Source: Legionella longbeachae | GTDB lineage: Bacteria; Pseudomonadota; Gammaproteobacteria; Legionellales; Legionellaceae | Assembly: GCF_004283175.1 (NCBI RefSeq) | Contig: NZ_RXNW01000012.1 | Location: 62,001 to 126,000 of the forward strand | Length of the DNA: 64,000 bases | Direction: 5' to 3' | Part shown: positions 45,803 through 55,665 of the stretch, one piece after another | Numbering within the stretch: position 1 is the stretch's first letter | Layout: each line of letters starts with the position of its first letter | Notes under the pieces: model-generated | What the model saw: the letters and a program-made list of their open reading frames with translations, nothing else | Database searches by the model: none | What the model was told of the DNA's origin: nothing | Position numbers and translations under genes: made by a program

Positions 45803-45814
45803 ATGAAGATTTAC

Positions 45815-45840
45815 AGGTTGAGCTTAAATTAGCGCAACCT
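45815..45840. terminator. Stem-loop between convergent genes
   Basis: AGGTTGAGC (45815-45823) pairs with GCGCAACCT (45832-45840) with one mismatch, between the aldo/keto reductase and SDR genes. TTAATAT follows on the plus strand. Confidence 0.45.
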
Positions 45841-45866
45841 TAATATAGACTGGTATCTGATTATGT

Positions 45867-46661
45867 TTATGAAATTGAACGAATAACACCACCATCTACG
45901 CGGACGGAAGCGCCATTGGTTGCAGAAGATAAGGGACTACATAAAAATGCAACCATATTGGCGATTTCTTCAGGTGTTGTAAATCGTTTGAGTAAGGAAG
46001 AGGGTCTAACTGTTTTAAAAAACTCCTCTTCAATTTCTCTGGGGGATTTGTTTTGCTCTTTTCCCATACTCGTGACAAATTGGCTAACGCCTTCACTACT
46101 TGTCGGACCAGGAAGTACAGAATTTACTGTAACATTGGTGGCTGCTGTTATTTCTGCCATTCCACGTGCAATAGCAAGCTGTGCTGTTTTGCTCATACCA
46201 TAATGCACCATTTCCGCAGGAATTTGCAGGCCAGATTCACTTGAAATAAAAATAATCCTTCCCCAATTTTGTTGAAGCATGGGGACGAGATAATGGCGGC
46301 TTAAACGTACTCCACTCATTACATTGATATCAAATATATGTAACCATTCTTCATCAGTGATATCAGCAAAAGGTTTTGTATTATAAATACCAACGTTATT
46401 AACCAGTATATCTACCTTAGGTATTTGCTGAATTAATGCTTCCACTTCTTTTTTCTGACTCAGATCAGCAGGTGATGCAATTAGTTTTGCCTCAGGGTGA
46501 GTTGTAAGAATTTTCTGAATTGCTTGTGTTACACGCTCTTTCGAACGACCATTAATAACTACAGTAGCACCTTCATGAGCTAATGTTTGAGCAATAGCCA
46601 AGCCGATACCAGCAGTAGATCCGGTTACCAATGCAGTTTTATCTTTAAGTTTTAAGTCCAT
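45867..46661 (-). CDS. Short-chain dehydrogenase/reductase
   Basis: A 264-residue classical SDR. TGSTAGIG (13-20) binds NAD(P), NNVGIY replaces the usual NNAG, and the active site is Ser (FISSESG), Tyr and Lys (HYGMSKTAQ). The C-terminal LPGPTSSEGV and VRVDGGVIRS are typical. It is soluble, substrate unknown. It may act with the convergent aldo/keto reductase, but they are not in one transcript. Confidence 0.92.
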   Translation of the reverse strand: MDLKLKDKTALVTGSTAGIGLAIAQTLAHEGATVVINGRSKERVTQAIQKILTTHPEAKLIASPADLSQKKEVEALIQQIPKVDILVNNVGIYNTKPFADITDEEWLHIFDINVMSGVRLSRHYLVPMLQQNWGRIIFISSESGLQIPAEMVHYGMSKTAQLAIARGMAEITAATNVTVNSVLPGPTSSEGVSQFVTSMGKEQNKSPREIEEEFFKTVRPSSLLKRFTTPEEIANMVAFLCSPLSSATNGASVRVDGGVIRSIS

Positions 46662-46926
46662 ATTTACCGTCCTTAGAATCGAGTTAGAATTAAGATTTGC
46701 CTGTGGAGAGTTAGAATTAAAAATAGATTAGCAAATATTTTAAAATATTTGTAATTACTTAAATAGATGTAGGCTTCGGCTATATTAATAGGCTGATATT
46801 CTGCTGAAATTTTTTCTGAACTAACGTATTTTTGGGTGCTTTGTTTTCATGAAAGCGGCGACAAATAAAGATTCTAGATATTTAGACCGAATAGTTCTTG
46901 TATTTCAATCGAACTCTAATTAGCTC

Positions 46927-47841
46927 CTATTGATTAAAAGGATAAAAAAAAGTAGCTTCATGCTTATTATAAAACATATTGGTAATATAGGAGTTAGGTA
47001 TCAATTGGAACTGCTTTAGGGTGGAATGATTTATTTTTCCTTGTAATTTTATAGTAAAAATCATTTGTTTTGCTTTTTCAGACTCTATCCATTTCATAAT
47101 GAGTGCATAAGCACGATCAGGATAACAGGCCACGTCTGACAAAACCCAATCATAATTTTGATCTAATTGCATAGGATCTATGGCAAAAGCACTTTGTTGC
47201 AAATAGTTGATATGTGGCAATTGGGCGATTTTAGGATCAAGAGGAGCTTTATCAACAGCAGTCACATGGGCTCCTAATGACTGCATGACATATGTCCATC
47301 CTCCTGGTGACGCGCCTAAGTCTAAAGCTTTATCCCCTGATTTTGGATATTTTTCTAACAAAGTGAGTGCTTCCCATAATTTTAAGTAAGCGCGGTTAGG
47401 CGGATTAATTTTATCCTCAATAAAATAACATTTTCCTTGAGGCCACTTTTTGAGTCTTTTTGTACTGTATACCAACGTATTTTTATCTAATAGGCTAAAA
47501 GCGCCTATAGATGGAATTTTTTCTTCAAGGGGAAAATGACGCTCAAGGGCAGGAGATTGACGTAATTGTTCTTCAATTAATCGTGATCGCCGTATGTGGG
47601 ATACAGGATGCAAGTACCAAAATTTTCCCTTTTGTCGCAGTATTTTTGCTGCTTCTGAAATGGATTGAAATGTTGCAAGTTCGGGTTCTAACCAAATGTC
47701 TTGTGCAAAACAGACATCTGTTTTTTTCTGTGCTGAAAAAATCAGATCCTCACAAGTAAATAAAACATTATTTAATTCCTCACAAAGTATAGAAAGAAAC
47801 TCAGGTTTAGTTACATAAATTGCGCCAAAATTTTTATCCAT
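46927..47841 (-). CDS. rlmM: 23S rRNA 2'-O-ribose C2498 methyltransferase-like (RlmM)
   Basis: 304 residues. The SAM-binding loop LDLGASPGGWTYVMQSLG (about residue 170) and the catalytic set of the FtsJ/RrmJ fold (Lys in RAYLKLWEA, Asp in LSDVACYPDRA, Lys in TIKLQGK) match RlmM. An N-terminal THUMP-like part is shorter than in E. coli RlmM (366 residues), so the assignment to RlmM rather than an RlmM-like relative is good but not certain. It methylates C2498 in the peptidyl-transferase centre before assembly. Confidence 0.85.
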   Translation of the reverse strand: MDKNFGAIYVTKPEFLSILCEELNNVLFTCEDLIFSAQKKTDVCFAQDIWLEPELATFQSISEAAKILRQKGKFWYLHPVSHIRRSRLIEEQLRQSPALERHFPLEEKIPSIGAFSLLDKNTLVYSTKRLKKWPQGKCYFIEDKINPPNRAYLKLWEALTLLEKYPKSGDKALDLGASPGGWTYVMQSLGAHVTAVDKAPLDPKIAQLPHINYLQQSAFAIDPMQLDQNYDWVLSDVACYPDRAYALIMKWIESEKAKQMIFTIKLQGKINHSTLKQFQLIPNSYITNMFYNKHEATFFYPFNQ

Positions 47842-48013
47842 GAAAAAACCTAATTGGATTAAAAAAATTAAGCTATCATATCATTGTGACGTTTTATTAA
47901 AAGAAGATATTAATGTGTTGTAAGGAGTTTTTATAAAAAGACAAGCTATCAGGTTCAATATTTCTTAAAAAATAAATGGGCTTATGGTGTTAGAAAGGGT
48001 TTGTTTTGAACTA

Positions 48014-48054
48014 TTTAGTGATGAAAAAGTCTTTAAGCCTTTTTCATCACTAAA
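48014..48054 (-). terminator. Strong stem-loop after the HPF-like gene
   Basis: TTTAGTGATGAAAAAG (48014-48029) and CTTTTTCATCACTAAA (48039-48054) form a perfect 16-bp stem with a 9-base loop, starting seven bases past the HPF-like stop codon on the minus strand. Confidence 0.7.
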
Positions 48055-48060
48055 TATAGA

Positions 48061-48615
48061 TTACTTAACATACACGGTGCTTGCTGCGGGACCATCATTA
48101 CTTAATGCTTCTATAAAAGATACCCGAAAACCTACTTCTAGTTTATCGAAATCATAATCGACTACACTTTTGCTTGTAAAACGAAGCCTTCTGCCATCAA
48201 CAGTTTCAATAAATCCATAATCGGCTATAGGAGCAATTTCACGTATACGACCTTCAGGTGGAGACTCATGATGTTTCACTTCTCCCCGTTGTTTATGAAC
48301 ATATTTTTTTAGTTGGCGTGTTATAGCAAGAAATGCATCTCTTATAGCAACATAGACATCCTCATGGGCATGATTTTCGGGTAGGTCACGGTTGGCTACC
48401 AATTCTGCACCTGGCACAATAAGATCGATACGAATATGAAAGATCTTTCCTTTATTATGATGATGATGTGTTTCAATACTTACTTTGCAACTCAAAATAC
48501 GGTCAAAGTATTTTCCTAGTTTTTGGGCATGTTTAAACGCACTACTCTCAATGGCTGGGGAGTGCTTCAAATTATTAAATATTATTTGTATAGGAAAATG
48601 TACTGAATTGTTCAT
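48061..48615 (-). CDS. HPF/RaiA-family ribosome-associated protein with C-terminal cold-shock-like domain
   Basis: 184 residues. The N-terminal 110 residues follow the HPF/RaiA fold (IIFNNLKHSP, KLGKYFDRILSCKVSIE, VYVAIRDAFLAITRQLKKY). The C-terminal about 60 residues look like a short OB/cold-shock domain (ADYGFIETVDGRRLRFTSKS ... VGFRVSFIEA, where GFI and RxxRF resemble RNP motifs). HPF proteins silence or dimerise ribosomes in stationary phase; the extra domain may bind RNA. A His run (THHHH) is at 48-51. It follows the CBS gene on the same strand with a 50-base gap. Confidence 0.82.
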   Translation of the reverse strand: MNNSVHFPIQIIFNNLKHSPAIESSAFKHAQKLGKYFDRILSCKVSIETHHHHNKGKIFHIRIDLIVPGAELVANRDLPENHAHEDVYVAIRDAFLAITRQLKKYVHKQRGEVKHHESPPEGRIREIAPIADYGFIETVDGRRLRFTSKSVVDYDFDKLEVGFRVSFIEALSNDGPAASTVYVK

Positions 48616-48666
48616 TTATATAACTCCTTATCTCGCATACAATCATCTTGTATGGGGTTGTTAACG

Positions 48667-49116
48667 CTAGGTTCTTTGTTTGGCTTCTTTTTGTTGTTGA
48701 AGTTTAATGACATCAAATACTTTAGCCATGTTTTCAGCTAGAATTTCAATAAAATCATCTAAAGTAATAATACCTACAAGTGCTTTATCATTATTAATAA
48801 CAGGGAGGCGACGTATCTTTTTTGAATGCATTAATTCTAAGGCATCCAATAAGTTGTCATTTTCAAAGACACTGCTAAAAGGCTCTGTGACAATATCTTT
48901 AATAAGTAGAGATTCGGGGGCAATTCCTGCTGCCATGACCTCAATGACTAAATCACGATCAGTGACAATACCTATTGGAGTTTTTTGATTCTTTTGTTCT
49001 TCAATCAAAACTAAATCACCAACGTGATAATGGCGCATGAGCTCTGCAGCATTTTTTACTGATTCATTACAATTGATGACTACTACATCCCTGTTACAGT
49101 ATTCTCCAACTATCAT
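48667..49116 (-). CDS. Tandem CBS-domain protein
   Basis: 149 residues containing two CBS domains: residues 5-60 (VINCNESVKNAAELM, GIVTDRDLVIEV) and 75-135 (NDNLLDALELMHSKKIRRLPVIN, GIITLDDFIEIL). Such stand-alone pairs bind adenine nucleotides and regulate partners. GGGGAGATCTT precedes the ATG. It is upstream of the HPF-like gene, and a shared stress-related operon is plausible. Confidence 0.9.
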   Translation of the reverse strand: MIVGEYCNRDVVVINCNESVKNAAELMRHYHVGDLVLIEEQKNQKTPIGIVTDRDLVIEVMAAGIAPESLLIKDIVTEPFSSVFENDNLLDALELMHSKKIRRLPVINNDKALVGIITLDDFIEILAENMAKVFDVIKLQQQKEAKQRT

Positions 49117-49414
49117 AAGATCTCCCCAAAATAATCATTGTTTTAGTTTTTTTAATACACGCATATGTTGGTCTGCGAGTTTTTCTAATTTTAAACCGCA
49201 ATTGATTGCGGGGGATGGTAAAGAAATACTTTCATTACTGCCTTAAGTATAGTATATAAAACCATAATAGGCAGAATAATCCCATCAAAGCTCAAAATTT
49301 CCATGATTACTTAATAGAAATTTCCTAAAAATCAACTATATTAATAATAAATAATAATTGTTTGCAGTAAAGTTAAAGAACATCATTTAACTTTGATTAA
49401 GAAGGAAAGACAAA

Positions 49415-49618
49415 ATGTTAACAGGAGTTTTTATTTTTTTATTAATCGCTATTGTTTCGGGATATTTAGGATATAAAGGAACTGATCCAACAGCTATACG
49501 TAATGCAAAAATGGTTTTTTATATTTCGACAACTGTTTTTTTAATATTGCTTATTATCTACCTCTTTTATCCAGCAGCACCACCACCTCCAGCCGTACCT
49601 AAAAATCCTCTTGTATAA
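49415..49618 (+). CDS. Small two-helix membrane protein
   Basis: 67 residues with two transmembrane segments (about 3-20 and 32-52), the pattern GYLGYKGTDPTAIRNAKMVF between them, and a Pro-rich tail (PAAPPPPAVPK). GAAGGAAAGACAAA before ATG 49415 is a good ribosome binding site. It resembles small stress-induced membrane proteins of the DUF1328 type in size, but I cannot confirm the family. Confidence 0.6.
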   Translation: MLTGVFIFLLIAIVSGYLGYKGTDPTAIRNAKMVFYISTTVFLILLIIYLFYPAAPPPPAVPKNPLV

Positions 49619-49706
49619 ACTTGAGGCAAAAATGGCTTGGTTCTACGGTTTTAGGCATAAAATTATGTAGCACTTAAAAGTTATGGAGAGCGCGTGTCAA
49701 AATATC

Positions 49707-50918
49707 CTAAGTGGATATTGAGTTGATGTTAGGTTCATTTTTGCAAAATTTAAAATGAATTAAAAGTTGATTGATTAAGAAAAATAACGCGCCTAATCCC
49801 AATGAAAAGAATAAATTTTTTTTAATTAAAAATACAATAAGAAAGATGAGTATCGCTCGTGACAACTCTATGGTAAATGTTTTTTTGCCATTGGCTATCG
49901 CCCCAAGTTCATATAGGGTGGATAAGATTAAAATTCCTGTTAACCATGAGAGCATTGCATGTGGATTAAAAATAAAAGATAAATATCCATATAAAATAAT
50001 TGCAAATGAAATATTTATAAGCATGTATAATCGAGGTGATTGATTGCTTTTCTGAACAGCAATTTGTTTGGCAACAGTCGAATGTTGTTGTTTTAAACGA
50101 TGAAGAATCCACTCTGGAGGCATAAAAAAGGCGCGAGCGATATCCATTTTACTTTGCAATCCCTTACCATAATATAAAACATCTTTAATGACTTTGACAT
50201 TGGCATAAAAAGGATTCCATGAGTCTAAAGGCTCTGTCACGCCATATTCAGCAGGGGTATTTTCAGGCTCGAAGGTTCCAAACAACTTATCCCAAATTAT
50301 CAAGCTGCCGGCATAATTTTTATCTATGTATTGTGGGTTTTTGCCATGATGTACTCGGTGATGGGAGGGGGTATTAAATATTTTTTCAAACCATCCCATT
50401 TTTTTTATAGATTGAGTATGAATCCAAAATTGATAAATAGTATTTAGGGAGGATACAGTAACAAACATATAAGTAGGAAAACCAATTAAGGCCAAAGGGA
50501 GATAAAAAACCCAAGATGTTAAGGTTTGGAAATAGCCCTGACGTAAAGCAACAGTTAAATTGTAATATTCACTTTGATGATGAACGGAATGGCCTATCCA
50601 AAAAAAATTACATCGGTGGCTTGATCGATGATACCAATAATAGCAGAAATCAACCCCCAGCCAGAGTAGGAGCCAGGCGATGAATGAATGGGAATTAATA
50701 TGGAAATATGCATGGTGTTCGTATAAATAATAGTAGCTAAATATAATTAACCCTCTAACAGGTAATGATGCAATTTCTTCCAAAATGCCGCTACTTAAAT
50801 TATTTATAGAGTCATTGAATTGGAATTCTTTACTCTTTCTGTAATAAGCGATGAGCAATTCAATGCCTATTAAGATTAAGAATACAGGCGCAGCAAAAAC
50901 TGTTAAGTTAATATCCAT
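49707..50918 (-). CDS. Sterol desaturase / fatty-acid hydroxylase family protein
   Basis: 403 residues, integral membrane, with the histidine boxes of the di-iron hydroxylase superfamily: HRSSH, HSVHH and HHRVHHGKN, in the expected order within about residues 95-195. The C-terminal about 150 residues add further helices not part of the catalytic domain. It would hydroxylate or desaturate a lipid. It follows the HAD phosphatase gene on the same strand. Confidence 0.87.
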   Translation of the reverse strand: MDINLTVFAAPVFLILIGIELLIAYYRKSKEFQFNDSINNLSSGILEEIASLPVRGLIIFSYYYLYEHHAYFHINSHSFIAWLLLWLGVDFCYYWYHRSSHRCNFFWIGHSVHHQSEYYNLTVALRQGYFQTLTSWVFYLPLALIGFPTYMFVTVSSLNTIYQFWIHTQSIKKMGWFEKIFNTPSHHRVHHGKNPQYIDKNYAGSLIIWDKLFGTFEPENTPAEYGVTEPLDSWNPFYANVKVIKDVLYYGKGLQSKMDIARAFFMPPEWILHRLKQQHSTVAKQIAVQKSNQSPRLYMLINISFAIILYGYLSFIFNPHAMLSWLTGILILSTLYELGAIANGKKTFTIELSRAILIFLIVFLIKKNLFFSLGLGALFFLINQLLIHFKFCKNEPNINSIST

Positions 50919-50956
50919 ATTAATCCTTTAATAGTACTCTCATTAAGCTCCATCGA

Positions 50957-51712
50957 TTATACCGTCATCGATTTATATGTTTCTAAAAAGCTCTCATATT
51001 CAGCTTTATAGCCCATACAAATGGGTAAATGAGCAACAGAGTTAATATTGTATTTGATAGGGAGTTCTGTAGGTAAAACATTTAATGAATGATTATTGAT
51101 AAAACAAAAATCAATTCCAAAATTCTTTGCTCCATGGCCATCACTTATTATTGAATCGCCAACCATTAACATTGAGTTTTTTTCAATGCAATACTGTCGC
51201 TTGCAAATAATTTCTGCTATGGCAATTTCAAAAATTTTTATATTGGGTTTCGCAACACCGATTTCACTGGAAATAACATAACTATCAAACCAATTATATA
51301 ATTCAAGCTGTTGGTGCTTTTGCACTTGCGTTTCTGTAAAGCCATTTGTAATAATCCCTAAAAAATGCCCTTTTTGATGTAAAAACTCAATAGCATCTTT
51401 CACATGAGGTAGCCAATATGCATGTGCACATAGATTTTTTTCATACTCAATGGCTATTTCTTCGATAGGTGTGGAACATGAAAGTTTTTGATTTAGATGT
51501 GTAAAACGCAATAATCTCACTTCACTAGAGCTAAGAGAGTCGCCTACCTTTTGCCATAGCTGGGTATTGATTTCTTTATATAAATGTTCAAAAACAGAGT
51601 ATTCAACCGATGAATAAAATTGATTGTAAATACTTATTAATCCCATTCGTTCAGAATGGGAAAAATCGATTAACGTATCATCTAAATCAAATAGAATTAC
51701 TTGATAAGACAT
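50957..51712 (-). CDS. HAD-superfamily hydrolase, YjjG-like
   Basis: 251 residues. Motif I LFDLDDTLIDF (7-17), motif II GIITNGFTETQ, Lys in GVAKPNIKIF and motif IV VGDSIISDGHGAKNFG. The layout is of the YjjG/haloacid-dehalogenase type, which dephosphorylates pyrimidine nucleotides and other small phosphates; substrate unknown. It begins 20 bases after pilD on the same strand and may be co-transcribed with it. Confidence 0.88.
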   Translation of the reverse strand: MSYQVILFDLDDTLIDFSHSERMGLISIYNQFYSSVEYSVFEHLYKEINTQLWQKVGDSLSSSEVRLLRFTHLNQKLSCSTPIEEIAIEYEKNLCAHAYWLPHVKDAIEFLHQKGHFLGIITNGFTETQVQKHQQLELYNWFDSYVISSEIGVAKPNIKIFEIAIAEIICKRQYCIEKNSMLMVGDSIISDGHGAKNFGIDFCFINNHSLNVLPTELPIKYNINSVAHLPICMGYKAEYESFLETYKSMTV

Positions 51713-51732
51713 AATGACTCCCCTCAGTCATT

Positions 51733-52593
51733 CTACATCCAAAAATGTAAATACCAGCGCACTATATATTTTCCCCAAAATAAACATATTAATCCGCTAA
51801 TACATAAAAAGGGACCAAAGGGAATCGCTGTTTCTTTTGTTTTACCTTTTGAATACAAATATAATAGACCAATAATTGTACCACTAACTGAGGAAAGAAG
51901 TAGAATTAATGGTAAGTATATCCAACCTAACCAAGCACCAAACGCAGCAAATAATTTAAAATCACCATTTCCCATACCAATTTTACCAGTAAATAAATAG
52001 AATAATTTTATAAATAGCCACATTCCAATATATGCGATTGACGCACTGAGTACTGCTTGGGGTAGAGGTGTAAACAAGTTTGCAGTATTGGCAAGCAACC
52101 CCAACCATAATAAGCTTAACGTAAGACAATCGGGTAATATTTGATGATCTAAGTCAATAAAAATTAAACAAATTAAAATCCATATGGCTATTAATACAAA
52201 AAGCAAATGTGTAGTAAATCCAAAATGCCAACTTGCATATATGGAGAGTAGCATGGTACTTAATTCAATCAATGGATAACGGACTGAAATTGGGTTATTG
52301 CATTGATAGCAACGCCCCCGCAAAAAAATGTAACTTAAAACTGGAATGTTTTGCCATGCTTTGACCATCGCTTTGCATGAAGGACAAAATGATCTTGGAA
52401 AAAATAAATTAATCTTTTCTTGTTTGTCTTCTTCAATACCCACTAACTCATTATATTGTTGCCTCCACTCCATTTCGAGCATTATAGGTAAGCGGTATAT
52501 TATCACATTAAGCAAGCTACCTACAGTTAGTGAAAATAGCGCGATTATAAGATACATCAACCATGTATTATGAGTGATTAAATCATGTACCAT
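51733..52593 (-). CDS. pilD: Type IV prepilin peptidase/methyltransferase
   Basis: A 286-residue inner-membrane aspartyl protease. The cytosolic zinc domain has CPSC...CYQC, and catalytic Asp residues lie in FIDLDHQILPD and GMGNGDFKLFAAFGAWLG. Cleaves and N-methylates prepilins and type II pseudopilins; in L. pneumophila PilD serves both type IV pili and the Lsp secretion system. It follows pilC after a 111-base gap. Its length is typical. Confidence 0.97.
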   Translation of the reverse strand: MVHDLITHNTWLMYLIIALFSLTVGSLLNVIIYRLPIMLEMEWRQQYNELVGIEEDKQEKINLFFPRSFCPSCKAMVKAWQNIPVLSYIFLRGRCYQCNNPISVRYPLIELSTMLLSIYASWHFGFTTHLLFVLIAIWILICLIFIDLDHQILPDCLTLSLLWLGLLANTANLFTPLPQAVLSASIAYIGMWLFIKLFYLFTGKIGMGNGDFKLFAAFGAWLGWIYLPLILLLSSVSGTIIGLLYLYSKGKTKETAIPFGPFLCISGLICLFWGKYIVRWYLHFWM

Positions 52594-52704
52594 TGAACAG
52601 ACCCACCTGAAATTAAGCCTGGGTTTCCAGTGAAGAAATGCCCAGAAAAGTAATACAAAATCTAGGAATTGCTTCGCAGTACCTAGCCTATTGACAAGAA
52701 GCTC

Positions 52705-53925
52705 TTATATTGCAGCACCTAATTTAAAAATTGGCAAATACATTGAAACTACAAGGCCTCCCACTAGAACTCCCAAAATAGTCATAATTATAGGTTCTAG
52801 TAAACTACTGAGGGAGTCAACTGCATTATCAACATCTTCTTCATAAAAATCAGCAACTTTACTTAGCATTCTTTCCAATGCGCCTGATTCTTCGCCTATG
52901 GCAACCATTTGAATTACCATATTCGGGAATAATTGAGTGTTTTCCATGGCTTTGTTCATTTGTTGTCCAGTGGAAACTTCATCTCTGATTTTATTTGTTG
53001 CATTTGAAAAGATAATGTTCCCTGTAGCACCTGCAACTGATTTAAGTGCTTCAACCAGAGGCAAACCTGCGGCGAAGGTAATTGATAGTGTTCTTGCAAA
53101 ACGGGCAATCGCAGCTTTTTCAATAATGGGTCCAATTACAGGAATTTTTAATAATGTTTTATCTACATTTTGAGCAAATTGCGAGGAGTGTTTTACTGCA
53201 TAAATAAAAGCGTAAACAATTCCAATTAATGATCCAAATATAAGATACCAATAGGATTGAAAAAATTTAGAAAGTTCTACTACGGTTTTTGTCATCATGG
53301 GTAAATCTGCCCCAAAACCTTTAAATAATGCTTCAAACTGGGGCACCACAAAAATAAGTAATCCTGCAGTAACAATAAGAGCTACAACGATCACTGCCAT
53401 AGGGTAGGTTAATGCTTTTTTGATTTTCTTTTTTATGGTTTCTATTTTTTCTTTATAAGTAGCGATTTTATTCAACATGATATCGAGAGAGCCTGATTTT
53501 TCACCAGCATCGACTAAATTGCAAAATAAATCATTAAAATGAGAGGGATGTTTTTTTAAGGCTTCAGAAAGTGTTAATCCTGTTTCAACATCGTGCTTAA
53601 TTTGCTCAATTAACTCTTTGAGGCGTGTGTTAGTTTGCCCTTTAGCTACAATATCAAAAGATTGAACTAAAGGGATACCTGATTCAATCATTGTCGCTAA
53701 TTGACGGCTAAACACCGTGATGTCTGAAGATTTAACTTTTTTGCTATTTCGTTTTAAAATAGGGGATCGTTTTTTTACAATTTTACTAATAATAATCCCT
53801 TGTCTACGTAGTTCTACTTTAGCTAAAGCAAGGCTTCTAGCTTCTATATCCCCATTGATTTTTTGCGAAGCTTTATTGACTCCTGTGTAATGAAAAGTTA
53901 ATGTAGTATTTGCATTTTTTTTCAT
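52705..53925 (-). CDS. pilC: Type IV pilus inner-membrane platform protein
   Basis: 406 residues with the T2SF architecture: two repeated cytosolic domains each followed by membrane helices. FSRQLATMIESGIPLVQ and LFCNLVDAGEKSGSLD (first repeat), and FARTLSITFAAGLPLVEAL and QMVAIGEESGALERML (second repeat), are the hallmark pairs. It is the platform for pilus assembly, adjacent to the PilB ATPase as in other gammaproteobacteria; the gap to pilB is only 12 bases. Confidence 0.97.
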   Translation of the reverse strand: MKKNANTTLTFHYTGVNKASQKINGDIEARSLALAKVELRRQGIIISKIVKKRSPILKRNSKKVKSSDITVFSRQLATMIESGIPLVQSFDIVAKGQTNTRLKELIEQIKHDVETGLTLSEALKKHPSHFNDLFCNLVDAGEKSGSLDIMLNKIATYKEKIETIKKKIKKALTYPMAVIVVALIVTAGLLIFVVPQFEALFKGFGADLPMMTKTVVELSKFFQSYWYLIFGSLIGIVYAFIYAVKHSSQFAQNVDKTLLKIPVIGPIIEKAAIARFARTLSITFAAGLPLVEALKSVAGATGNIIFSNATNKIRDEVSTGQQMNKAMENTQLFPNMVIQMVAIGEESGALERMLSKVADFYEEDVDNAVDSLSSLLEPIIMTILGVLVGGLVVSMYLPIFKLGAAI

Positions 53926-53937
53926 TTTATTATGTAG

Positions 53938-55665
53938 TTAATCAACGGTTACCCGATTGACCTCCTCTATAGTTGTAATACCATGTTTTATCTTTTCAAG
54001 CCCAGATTGGTAAATAGTCAGCATGCCTTCATCTTGTGCCGCTTTTAGAATATCAAGGGCATTACCTCCTGACATGATTAATTGACCAATGGTTTTAGTC
54101 ATGGGTAATACTTCAAATAATCCTATTCTTCCTCGGTAACCAGCGGTACATTTATTACAACCTACTGCTTTGTATAACTTGATTTCTTGTACGTCTGCTT
54201 CTGTAAATCCTAATTCGAGTAAGCCTGATTTAGTGAAGTCATCTCTTAAAATTTTACAATGTTCACATAATTTACGGGCGAGACGCTGCGCAATTATGAG
54301 AGTGACGGAACTGGTGATATTAAATGTTGGAATTCCCATATTCACCAAGCGATTTAATGTTTCAGATGCACTATTCGTATGCAAGGTCGAAAGGACTAAA
54401 TGCCCGGTTTGTGATGCTTTGACCGCTATTTCTGCTGTTTCCAAGTCACGTATCTCTCCCACCATAATGATGTCGGGGTCTTGGCGCAAAAAAGATCGTA
54501 GGGCATTAGAGAATGTTAATCCTGCCTTAGGATTTATGTTCACTTGATTAATACCATGCATTTTAATTTCTACAGGATCCTCCGCGGTGGAAATATTCAC
54601 TTCCTTGGTATTAAGTATATTTAATGCGGTATATAAGGTTACGGTTTTGCCACTTCCAGTCGGTCCAGTAACCAAAATCATGCCTTGGGGACGTTCAATT
54701 GCATGGATAAAATGATCTTTTTGCAAAGGGCTAAAACCTAAAGCTTCAATCCCCAATTTAACAGAACCTGGATCAAGAATACGAGTTACTACTTTTTCAC
54801 CAGCAATGGTAGGGCAGGTGCTAACACGAAAATCAATGGTTCTTGTTTTAGATAATTTCATTTTAAAACCACCATCTTGTGGGATACGCCTTTCAGAAAT
54901 ATCCAAACAAGACATTATTTTGATGCGGGCAGTAATTCTGGCTGCTAATCTTGCAGGTGGAGTTGCTATTTCATGCAAAATTCCGTCTTGGCGGTATCGT
55001 ATACGATATTCTTTATCATAGGGTTCAAAGTGAATATCAGACGCTCCTTGTTTAATGGCATCTAGAAGAATTTTATTGACAAATTTGACGATTGGAGCAT
55101 CTTCTGTTATCGAGGCGGGCGCATTGAGTTCATGCTCTTCCTCTTCATTAATAATGAGTCCATCCATCTCATTAGTATCACCAACAAACTCGGATAAACA
55201 TTGGTTTTCTTTAGTGGTGAGCAAATGATCAATTAGGACATTGAGCTTATCTGTTTCTACTACGATCGCATAAGTATTAAGTCCAGTTTGAAATTGGATC
55301 TCTTTCAATGAAGTTTGTTTGCTTGGATCGTCAGTGGCTAAATATAAATGATTTCCTCGACAAAATAACGGAATCATTGAATGACGCCGAATTAATGCCT
55401 CATTCACTAAACTTGTAGGGAGTGATTCTATATCAATACAATCGAGATCCAGCATAGGCACACCAAAATTTTGCGATGCTGTGTGGGCAATTTGTATGGC
55501 TGATAATATGTTGTTTTTAACAAGGTATTGAACTAATGAGATTTTTTCAGCATCGGCAAGCTTATAGTACTCTATGGCCTCAGATTTTTCTAAAAGTTTC
55601 TCTAAGACAAAAAGTTGACCTATCCCATATAATTTAAAATCATTGCTTCCTAACATAAATTCCAT
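53938..55665 (-). CDS. pilB: Type IV pilus assembly ATPase
   Basis: A 575-residue GspE/PilB ATPase powering pilus extension. It has an N-terminal MshEN-like domain (about 10-150), Walker A GPTGSGKT at 334-341, Asp box and Walker B (QDPDIIMVGEIRD), His box (GHLVLSTLHTNSA), and a zinc tetracysteine (CEHCK ... CNKC). ATG 55665 or 55656 could start it. First gene of pilB-pilC-pilD. No strong promoter is recognisable just upstream. Confidence 0.97.
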   Translation of the reverse strand: MEFMLGSNDFKLYGIGQLFVLEKLLEKSEAIEYYKLADAEKISLVQYLVKNNILSAIQIAHTASQNFGVPMLDLDCIDIESLPTSLVNEALIRRHSMIPLFCRGNHLYLATDDPSKQTSLKEIQFQTGLNTYAIVVETDKLNVLIDHLLTTKENQCLSEFVGDTNEMDGLIINEEEEHELNAPASITEDAPIVKFVNKILLDAIKQGASDIHFEPYDKEYRIRYRQDGILHEIATPPARLAARITARIKIMSCLDISERRIPQDGGFKMKLSKTRTIDFRVSTCPTIAGEKVVTRILDPGSVKLGIEALGFSPLQKDHFIHAIERPQGMILVTGPTGSGKTVTLYTALNILNTKEVNISTAEDPVEIKMHGINQVNINPKAGLTFSNALRSFLRQDPDIIMVGEIRDLETAEIAVKASQTGHLVLSTLHTNSASETLNRLVNMGIPTFNITSSVTLIIAQRLARKLCEHCKILRDDFTKSGLLELGFTEADVQEIKLYKAVGCNKCTAGYRGRIGLFEVLPMTKTIGQLIMSGGNALDILKAAQDEGMLTIYQSGLEKIKHGITTIEEVNRVTVD

